This document shows, in pieces, positions 56,587 to 64,000 of a DNA stretch of 64,000 nucleotides. Position 1 is the first letter of the stretch. The number at the start of each line of letters is the position of its first letter. Source of the stretch: Halocafeteria seosinensis (taxonomy: Eukaryota; Sar; Bigyra; Bicosoecida); NCBI GenBank assembly GCA_001687465.1, contig LVLI01000084.1, positions 62,001 through 126,000 of the forward strand. Direction: 5' to 3'. The position numbers and the translations under genes were made by a program. The notes under the pieces are model-generated. The model was not told the DNA's origin. It was given only the letters and a program-made list of their open reading frames with translations, and ran no database searches.

Positions 56587-59500
56587 ATGTCGACTCGTTT
56601 ATTAACACTGACAGGGCCTGCTCCTCGCGAGGAACCATCTGAGACGCAGCTTCACACACGGCGACGACGAGATGGAAGGAAGCAAGACGACCGCGAGGAA
56701 GAGAATCTCTTGAGTCTGCCTAATACCGATGCGACCGCGAAACATCGCTCATTTGGTACATCCCAACAACAGGAGAGTACTCATACGGAAGCAGACGATG
56801 CAGAGGAGGAAGACGAGGTGCAGCGATGGTGGGCTCTCCAGTTCAGCCCTCGCGAACGGCCTCTCGACTGGCACCACCTTCATCGAACATCGATACAGGA
56901 TGTCATAGAAAAATGCCAGTCTATAACCTCGTCAATGCCACGTCAGAACTCTGTAGAGGATTTACATCGATATTTTTGCGACCGCTCATCGGGACTGCTA
57001 TGGACGTTAGCCATGGCCAGAGTCTCCCACGGGGACCTTACACGACAAACTTCCGGAGATATACTGCACTATATTCGTCTCTCCCAATTGGCCATGGAAT
57101 TCGCCGGAAAGTTTGGGAATATTGAGAAAGAAAACTATGAAACTCTGCGAAACAAATACGAGACTCAACAGAAGAAACTGGAAACGGCACAACGTGACCA
57201 GCTTAGAGTTCAGAAGCAGAATGCTGAGTTGCGCAGCTTAACAAAGGATCTTTTTTCAATATTGGAGATCTGTAGACAATGTGTCATGTCTGAACAAATG
57301 AAGTACAAGTTTCAGCATCTTACCAGCAAACTTGACAGAAAGTTCCAGAGACTCTTTCCAGAAGACAGTAGCAAAGCACCGCAGCAAGCCGGGGCCAACG
57401 TTGTATGCCCCTTGGACGGAAAATCTTTTGGTAGCACACAAGAGCTGAAGCATCATTTTGATATGGTGCATTTATCGAAGAAACACGAAACTCCAGTCTC
57501 AGTGAAGGACTCAGAGGGGAAGCACGCATCGGCGACTACTGGAGACGCTTCAGTGTCCCGTGAACGAATGCGAGTTCAGGCAGTTCGTTATCCAATGAGT
57601 ACGCCAAGACCCTTTGCGACGGAACAAGGACACAAGAAAGGCAGTACTGGATATGAAGAAAGTGGGGTGCTTGAACACAAGAGTGAGGCGCCCACCCAGA
57701 GAGCGGAAGATACCGAAGATATGTCTTTTAAAGAAGCGGTTGCAAGAGTAAAGCGACAAGTTCGCCAAGATTATAGCATCAGACTCCAAGAATTGGAACA
57801 AGAGAACCGCCGACTTAGAGCAGAGTCAGAGGATTACTATCAACGATACCAGGACGCTGTTAGTTCGTCCACTCAGCTGGTTACACAGCGGTTGTCTAGT
57901 CACTTCGACGAACAGGCATCTATCGTCAAGGAATTGGAATCTGCCGTGCAAACCGAGTCTTGCGAAAGGCAAAAATGCGAAAGTTGGGCTCGTGAGGAAC
58001 GCGAGAAACGACATCAGTTAGAGTCTCAGTTAAATCTAGTAAGAAATGACTTTCATACCAAACATTCTGAACTACAAAGGAGTTATAAAACCGAGAAAGA
58101 CCGTCGTTTGGCACTTGAGCGCTCTTCCAAAGGCTTTGCTGTGTATCTTGCGATACGCAGATGGCAACATAGAGCAGTAACTGAAGCTTGGAGTCGCTGG
58201 CGTCAACAAGTGACTGGAGAGCGAATGAATCAGTGGCTAGATATGCTTGATAAGAATGAATCCGATAAAGGAGAGCTTCTCTCTGAAATTAATACTTTGA
58301 AGGCGAGGGAAAATCGTCTTCGTGAGGAAATCCGCCTCAAAGAACTCGCTCGTCGGGAGTCAGTACGACGGGATCTTGATAAGCAACTGGACTATCAGGA
58401 TGAGGATACTATTGAAGCAGTAGTCGACCAGTACAAACGATACACGCCTCTTATCAAAGAGTCCATGGAAACCGACAATGCGGTTTTTCCACATCCTCAA
58501 TCTGCGGAAATGCAAGACGCGCTTCACAGTGTAGAAAGATTAATTTCGTTGAAGGCGAGGAAGCTCTGGAAGGGCTATCATCCTGACGCTTCCGAAATCA
58601 ATTCCTGGAGCCCCTCTACGGCGTCCACAATTGAGTCTTTGAAAAAGTTCTATGGATTATATGTCTCCGTTTACTCTAGGACTGCTGCTACAGCGAACTC
58701 CCAAGATGAAATTGAATTTAGCGTCGATCCAAGGCTGCTGACAGATGACCAAAAACCATATTCCCCTGTGTTCTTCCCACTGGGGAGCCTCCACCCGGAA
58801 GTGCAAAGCCGAAAATGGCATTCTCGTGAGGAGATCTCCAGGAAGAGGGAGTCCTTATCGGTTTTTGTCACCAATCTAGCCGAGGATATTAAACGAAGAG
58901 GCACAGGATTGTCCAAAACAGCAGATCGACAACAAACGGTTTGTCGCTTCCGGAGAAGCTATCTGCCAGCGTGGTGCATGGATACCACCTCCAAGCATGA
59001 TGCTCAGCTCTGTACTCTGACTCCCGAGACGCTTGCATCGCTGAAGTCTACAAACTACCTGGTGGAATGCTTGGCTTATCCCACGCAGCAGCCAGGTTCT
59101 ACAGTGGCCACTGAATTTTCCCTCGCTAAACAGGTAGGATCCTGGATATATCCCGTGCAAGCAAACCTATCCAGTTCAGCTTCCGCTGACTCAACAATCG
59201 ACCGCTTGGTGCAAGACCGCCAGCATCTTGAAAACCTCACCGGTATTTCTTTGAACGGATCGGCCGCATCGACAGTCGTACCGGCGAGGAAGGGTGGCTT
59301 CTTAAACCAGCTGAGCATACATCGGGATTCCGTTTCTGAATGTGTAAGCTCGGCAACCACGCTTCCATCTTCTTCAGCATCCAACTTGATACGGGGAAGC
59401 ATCACTGTCAGTCACACAACACGGGAAGCAACTGAGGGTGATACGCAAGCCACAGCACGCTTCGCTCCACGTGATATCGCTGACGACTCTTCCGTATCTC

Positions 59501-60342
59501 CGTTACCTACCAGTTTGAGTGACGGACGAGGTTCTCCAGCAGTGGGGGCCCACCGGGAGGAATATACTTCCTCCGAGACTCAAACAGGTGCTTTAGCTCA
59601 GCAATCTAGCGATCAGCAACAGCAAGAAACAGCTCCCGCCAGTTCCACAGTACCTACTGTTAGCGTCCAAACACAATCGCTGAGTGAGGGTACACCGTCG
59701 CTGATCTCCGTGGGAGCAACAAGGCTGGAGACTGTTGAAGTAATAGATTCGACTACTGCCTCTTCAGAAGCCACATCTGGTGCCCTTGCGCCCACGACAC
59801 CTTCTGGCACACAAGTGGCAGAAACTCACAGTGTGACCGAAGCTGATCGCACAGCAAGGAGTGAGCGAACAGTAGTATCGGTTACGAACACCTCGTCGAG
59901 GAACACATTTGCAGGATCTGGCTACCTTAATGCTCCACAGCAATATAGTATTCCAAGGGGAAGTGGAAGATTGAATGCCTACGGAACTGGTACCCACAGG
60001 CGAATAGGTGTCGGGGTGTCGTATAGCTTGGGGTTCGGAAACAGCCGCGTAGGCTTGCGGGCTCAACACAGACCCATTCCTTCTCCATCGACAACCCATG
60101 GGACAGCCACGTCCTCTGATAGTGTAGTCACAGAAGAAAGGGGGGATTCTGCTTCCAGCAGTGAAAGTACCAAAGTCACTCAGACGAGGGAGACTCCTGG
60201 TAATGTCAGTGTTTCTACTACATTCACCGAAGAAACTGGCGTATCCAGTGAAACGAGCTACAATACCGCAACCGCCCCGGCAGCCACCGCTACTGCTGAA
60301 GATGAAAACGAAGATTCAGATATCAGTGTAGAAGAATTGTAA
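56587..60342 (+). CDS. DZIP1-like basal-body coiled-coil protein
   Basis: Single exon, 1251 residues from the first ATG (56587); the frame is open upstream to 56416. The N-terminal module matches DZIP1/Iguana in order: FSPRERPLDWHHL, an LSQLAMEF helix, a coiled coil, then one zinc-finger-like segment at residues 274-295 (CPLDGKSF ... HHFDMVH) with the same spacing as the DZIP1 C2H2 finger. The second Cys is Asp277, so zinc binding may be altered. Coiled coils follow to about residue 640. A conserved-looking region at 600-900 has no known domain. The C-terminal 330 residues are Ser/Thr-rich and disordered. DZIP1 acts at the ciliary base and transition zone. It is head-to-head with the JmjC gene and 59 bp from the convergent SCAMP gene. 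Confidence 0.72.
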   Translation: MSTRLLTLTGPAPREEPSETQLHTRRRRDGRKQDDREEENLLSLPNTDATAKHRSFGTSQQQESTHTEADDAEEEDEVQRWWALQFSPRERPLDWHHLHRTSIQDVIEKCQSITSSMPRQNSVEDLHRYFCDRSSGLLWTLAMARVSHGDLTRQTSGDILHYIRLSQLAMEFAGKFGNIEKENYETLRNKYETQQKKLETAQRDQLRVQKQNAELRSLTKDLFSILEICRQCVMSEQMKYKFQHLTSKLDRKFQRLFPEDSSKAPQQAGANVVCPLDGKSFGSTQELKHHFDMVHLSKKHETPVSVKDSEGKHASATTGDASVSRERMRVQAVRYPMSTPRPFATEQGHKKGSTGYEESGVLEHKSEAPTQRAEDTEDMSFKEAVARVKRQVRQDYSIRLQELEQENRRLRAESEDYYQRYQDAVSSSTQLVTQRLSSHFDEQASIVKELESAVQTESCERQKCESWAREEREKRHQLESQLNLVRNDFHTKHSELQRSYKTEKDRRLALERSSKGFAVYLAIRRWQHRAVTEAWSRWRQQVTGERMNQWLDMLDKNESDKGELLSEINTLKARENRLREEIRLKELARRESVRRDLDKQLDYQDEDTIEAVVDQYKRYTPLIKESMETDNAVFPHPQSAEMQDALHSVERLISLKARKLWKGYHPDASEINSWSPSTASTIESLKKFYGLYVSVYSRTAATANSQDEIEFSVDPRLLTDDQKPYSPVFFPLGSLHPEVQSRKWHSREEISRKRESLSVFVTNLAEDIKRRGTGLSKTADRQQTVCRFRRSYLPAWCMDTTSKHDAQLCTLTPETLASLKSTNYLVECLAYPTQQPGSTVATEFSLAKQVGSWIYPVQANLSSSASADSTIDRLVQDRQHLENLTGISLNGSAASTVVPARKGGFLNQLSIHRDSVSECVSSATTLPSSSASNLIRGSITVSHTTREATEGDTQATARFAPRDIADDSSVSPLPTSLSDGRGSPAVGAHREEYTSSETQTGALAQQSSDQQQQETAPASSTVPTVSVQTQSLSEGTPSLISVGATRLETVEVIDSTTASSEATSGALAPTTPSGTQVAETHSVTEADRTARSERTVVSVTNTSSRNTFAGSGYLNAPQQYSIPRGSGRLNAYGTGTHRRIGVGVSYSLGFGNSRVGLRAQHRPIPSPSTTHGTATSSDSVVTEERGDSASSSESTKVTQTRETPGNVSVSTTFTEETGVSSETSYNTATAPAATATAEDENEDSDISVEEL

Positions 60343-60401
60343 TGAGTGGGATGCACACTGCCCTCCATTTCTAAGAAACAACCACAATTGTGACATTTAG
60401 T

Positions 60402-61773
60402 TTAGCGTCGTTGTTGCTCTCTAGCCACTTCTCTGAATGCATCCCGTTTAGTTTCATCTTTCAAGAGGCTCTCTCGCAGCGCTTCTCCATCTTCCCCCGT
60501 CATTATTTTCCTTGCTTCGTCTCGCATCTCACCGCGGACAAGATCTTCCAATCCTCTTTTCTTATACACGTTATGAACCTGCAACAAACAAGAGATGGGT
60601 AGGCCATACTATTGTGATTTAGCAAGGGAGCTTGTAACGGTTGCCAGTACATACCCTCCATATAATAAAGCATCCAAGGGCTAGTCCCACCATGAATAGA
60701 ACAAGTGTGATCAACGCCATGACGAGCAATCCTTCTTGCGAATAGCCTTTGTGAACTGCAATGATGCATACAAAAACATCTTGTGAAACTAACAACTTGG
60801 GCGGTACATTACGCATGAAGTTTCGTACCATCTAAGGTTGAAAGGATACCTACCATCCCACTCTTATCAAACCCAATGATGCAAGCGCACAGAAAACCTG
60901 AGGAGACGTTTACACGAGAGAAATGACGTCCTCTGGAAGAGCTCCTGTAACGTAGCATGACTTACCTAGTGTAAGCGAAAACTGGATGAAGAAACATATA
61001 AAATTGTATCCCTTATCACGTGCCATTCCATTGTATAGTTGCTTAAACCAGAACCATCCAAAGATGAGTATCGCGAAAAAGTAAGCTATCGAGATGCCAA
61101 ATTCTGTTCCAGATCCCACATCACTACTGCCACCCGCGGCAAGAAGAGATAGTTCTGTGATCATGTTGAAAAACATGGCGGATAGGCATACTGCAATGCA
61201 ATTAGACATACAATACGCACGACGAATTTAATGTTGGCAAGAATTAGGTGCGGGTTGGGAACCCATTTTGGAAGTATCAAAGATAAAACCCCAAAGACTG
61301 TGCAACAACGCCAGCACCACGTACACAAGTATTCGAATAAAAGCAGCTTCACTAGCCGCCGATTCTGTTGGGGTACATCGTCCTCAATATACAGTCGAAC
61401 CAAGGGATAGCACTTGGGGAAATTTTTCTTCCGCTCCCCGGTTGGTCTTCTCACTTCCTCTCCTTCTTCCTTCTCTTGTTTAGAAGCTCCACCACTTCCC
61501 TGTTGCACACGCATAAAAGATTCGACAATGATAACAACAATGGAACTCATCGTCCCCTTATTGAAATGAGCCTACTTTTTCCATATCCGCAAAGACATTG
61601 GAGGATTCCTCAGAGTTATCAAAGGCTCTCGTCCCTCCCGTGTTGCCTTTATACCCACCAGAGGAGCTAGCACCACCGGTATTACGAGCTGTATGGGTAG
61701 GAGAATTGCCAAAGGACTCGGCAGGCTCATCATCTCCAAATGGATTGGAGTTGAAATCGTCGTAGCTTGACAT
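60402..61773 (-). CDS. SCAMP: Secretory carrier membrane protein
   Basis: Six exons on the minus strand: 61576-61773, 61325-61499, 60966-61190, 60850-60897, 60655-60755, 60402-60578; 307 residues, typical for the family. SCAMPs are four-helix membrane proteins of endosomes, trans-Golgi and secretory vesicles. The N-terminus has an NPF motif (SNPFGDD), which in SCAMPs binds EH-domain proteins. A charged helix leads into the cytosolic NFPKCYPLVRLYIEDDVPQQ, the family's signature before TM1. Four hydrophobic segments follow, with the amphipathic WFWFKQLYNG between TM2 and TM3. The tail is helical and charged. The donor at 61324 inside a codon run was preferred because it restores continuous TM1. 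Confidence 0.9.
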
Positions 61774-62653
61774 TCTCTTGCTTTTTCACACCTTTCCAGA
61801 CCAGTATACAGCCCAATTTATACATCAATCGATTCCTCATTCAATTCTCTATCGATAGATATACTACAGGGCGTCATACAATCCTGATGAATATGTATAA
61901 AATGGACCTGACAAATGCGGAATCCGGGTCCTCAAGCGGCACAAGAACTTTGTCAAGAAGCCAAACCACGCCCCCAAGGATGTAAAACAGCGATTAACGA
62001 AATTTTGACCAAGGAATGTACAGGAGATCTATGTGACTCGAAAAAATTGACAACCATGTGTTACAGTGGTACGGGATTGATTGTGTCGCGCATTCCGCTC
62101 CGCAGGAATTCCGGAATGGGACTGCTCACATGCGGGCCAGGAACTCCTGCCAGGAAGTTGACACCGCAACCTCTAAGCGAGGAGTAGTATTCGCTCGTGT
62201 TAAGCAGCGATTGAACTACAAATGTTAACCAGTACCCTTCCAGCGGTCAATCTCAATGAATGAACATGTGTCAGAATCTGTCGGACTATTCACACTGCGA
62301 GTTCGATACGAACAAGCAAGGAAAAGAGGAGAGCAGAAAAGAAAACACAAAAACCTGGACGATAGAAAGAGGCCAATAAAGAGATAGGCAGTCAACGCTT
62401 AGCTGATGAACTGGATGAGACTGGTCCACAAGGTGCGTGTTATCATACTGCTTCACGTCTATTGCGTGTCTATGAGACATGCGACAAAAAATGCAGGGTG
62501 GTTCTCTTTCTCCGGATTCCAGATTCATTCGAGACACCATTCTTGAGCTTGGAGCGTCCTCATTGGCTCCGGCAAATATATGCAGCAGTAGTGACTGAGA
62601 ATTTGCTCATTCCGTGATGAACAAGTTGCTTACGCCCATTTTAGTTATATATC
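61774..62653. other. Gap between SCAMP and F-box genes
   Basis: 880 bp between two minus-strand genes. A 90-codon plus-strand frame (61915-62187) has six Cys but no known pattern. I do not call it. An imperfect hairpin with CATTCCG/CGGAATG arms lies near 62090-62118. Confidence 0.4.
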
Positions 62654-63890
62654 TTAGAGGATAGAACACCGCTCGCTGTGAACTCTCTGAGGTTGTGCGT
62701 TCGTAGAAGTGTAAGGGTCTTGGTTCCAATCTATTCGACGAAAACGCCGTGATACAAACTTTTTCAATCTCTGACCCTTGGGTAGTTTTCGAGCTCGTCT
62801 TACGAGGCGCAACTTCTCACGGGGAACCGCGGAATCTGTCAGCATTTCTTTTCCGACCTGCATCGAAATAAACATAATTGAAGGTCAAGATGTAAGTTCA
62901 AGTCTGTTTGACACATACTATGTAATTGGCCCCATTGAGACGGCGCGCTATTTCAGTCACGAGCCAAGGGCTTCTCCCATACGAGGACGTGCATTTCAGC
63001 TCCACTCCATCGCCCGCTTCTAGTGGCTGCCATGACAATAACAGACACAGACATAACCAGCGCGTTATTGTTGATGGTGAACAATTCTAATGGAAGGTAA
63101 AACGACTGCTTGAACCTACCTCAAAGTGTGATTCTTGCCGAGGCGGCCAGCGTATGCGATCACGTGGTACCCATTCATCCCAAGTAGATTCGTCCCACAT
63201 TTCGTAATGAACTAAATAAATATCTTCATCCTCGTCCTTATCTATGATGAAAGCAGTCCACCTGCACACAGGGAACTCGGACTTGTTACATAATTGGTCG
63301 GGTTCCAGATGGGTCCAGTTCTATCATGAGCATACCATGCTAAGCCCCGATAGGCCACGGTTGAGTTACCATTCACAAGATTAAAAGATCCCTTCCAGCA
63401 CACTTCTACCTGATCACCCCGTTCGGGACTGAGGACTCGTTCTCTATACCGCTCGTAGAAATCATGCGTCAGCGGTTCGACGTTGAATCTGCGAAATACA
63501 CATGCATCACTTTCACTCTCCCCCAAATTCTCGACTATCTCATCGCTATGCAACACACCTTTGAACATATAGGGGCCTCCATATGGCGTTAGCCCTCGCC
63601 AGCATCAACATTGTCTTACTTGCCCCGCTTAACTGAAGGATGTCCTTCAAGTTTAGAAACGAAGCAATATGTATTTGTACCCCTTGGGAAATCTTATGCC
63701 AGAATAGGAATTGGTCCTTTGGAGTTGCGATTGGCTGAGTCTCTGCTAAATCCAGCGCCGATATATTTGGATTGTTGTTCTGCCTGTGTCTGTTTTTCCG
63801 CAATGCCTTGCGTATTTTGAACGAAAAACTTCTGGATGGATGTGTAGCGGAGGCTTGTTCATCCTCTAGGCACAGGCCAGTGTAATCCAT
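62654..63890 (-). CDS. F-box protein with two Tudor/Agenet-like segments
   Basis: Five exons on the minus strand: 63559-63890, 63336-63488, 63120-63261, 62919-63026, 62654-62857; 312 residues, phases consistent. The F-box lies at about residues 65-110 (FLNLKDILQLSGASKTM, then ANAIWRPLY). A first chromo/Agenet-like segment follows: GDQVEVCWKG, GLAWWTAFIID rebuilt across an intron, and the Y-L-V-H-Y plus W-D-E-W strand pattern. The 108-nt exon 62919-63026 adds a second one: AGDGVELKCTSSYGRSPW. F-box proteins recruit substrates to SCF ubiquitin ligases, and Tudor/Agenet folds bind methylated histones or DNA, so a chromatin-directed ligase adaptor is a fair inference. The C-terminus is Lys/Arg-rich. 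Confidence 0.72.
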
Positions 63891-64000
63891 TGAGCAACTG
63901 CGAAGCTTTGCCCGTGTTTGCGCTCTTCCTCGTAAGCCCTTTTTTCCCCCAAAAGTTGAATTTGAACTAGCTGAGTTCGAGCTAAAACGATTGTGTCGTT

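Noticed and set aside
61191-61226. Very short intron ending at the CAG before 61190 in SCAMP
   Set aside because: The nearest donors would give introns of 21-30 nt. The GTACGT donor at 61324 keeps phase and restores a continuous membrane helix.
61915-62187. 90-codon Cys-containing frame
   Set aside because: The Cys spacing fits no CHCH or other small-domain pattern, and Pro/Gly/Arg content suggests chance.
1-64000. CRISPR arrays, rRNA, tRNA, bacterial operons
   Set aside because: None seen. Introns, axonemal genes and SCAMP show this is eukaryotic nuclear DNA.

Overview
This is nuclear DNA from a flagellated microbial eukaryote. Genes are split by short GT-AG introns (about 50-170 nt, one of 262 nt), several exons are under 36 nt, and untranslated gaps contain retrotransposon debris. 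Motile cilia are certain: the window encodes DRC2/CCDC65 (nexin-dynein regulatory complex) and the p28 inner-arm dynein light chain DNALI1, plus a DZIP1-like basal-body protein, an STPGR-repeat protein and large coiled-coil proteins, one FBF1-like. I cannot fix the lineage. Motile cilia argue against red algae, fungi of the Dikarya type and land plants with seeds.

Layout. 1-1828 (-): a secreted PDZ-PA-PA-J-domain protein cut by the window edge. 2.7-22.8 kb: a cilia-rich block with DRC2 (+), an FBF1-like coiled-coil protein (+), a NYN-type nuclease-like protein (-), a catalytically dead group XII phospholipase A2-like protein (+), DNALI1 (-), a 1640-residue coiled-coil protein (+) and an STPGR protein (+). 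22.8-31 kb: an SLC18B1-like MFS transporter (-), an RCC1-repeat protein with an unusual N-terminal repeat (+) and an SLC30A9-like mitochondrial transporter (-). 31-33.4 kb: gene-free, with a non-LTR retrotransposon relic. 33.5-42.3 kb: three tandem secreted lipoxygenase-like genes (+). 42.3-45.6 kb: no recognisable gene. 45.6-48.3 kb: a GLUG-repeat membrane protein (-). 49.1-50.1 kb: a decayed TPR gene (-). 50.6-53.4 kb: XPC/Rad4 (+). 53.5-56.3 kb: a JmjC/TPR secretory protein (-). 56.6-60.3 kb: the DZIP1-like protein (+). 60.4-61.8 kb: SCAMP (-). 62.7-63.9 kb: an F-box protein with two Tudor/Agenet-like segments (-).

Strands alternate almost perfectly, so neighbours form head-to-head pairs with 0.3-2.5 kb between starts and tail-to-tail pairs only 36-100 bp apart in most cases. 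Two of the head-to-head gaps carry nearly the same 21-nt perfect hairpin.

The strongest candidate for something new is the lipoxygenase-like array. The fold signatures are clear, but all three copies replace the first of the two helix iron-binding histidines with tyrosine and none ends in the usual isoleucine. Exon structures were derived by hand from splice signals and reading phase and were not tested against transcripts.
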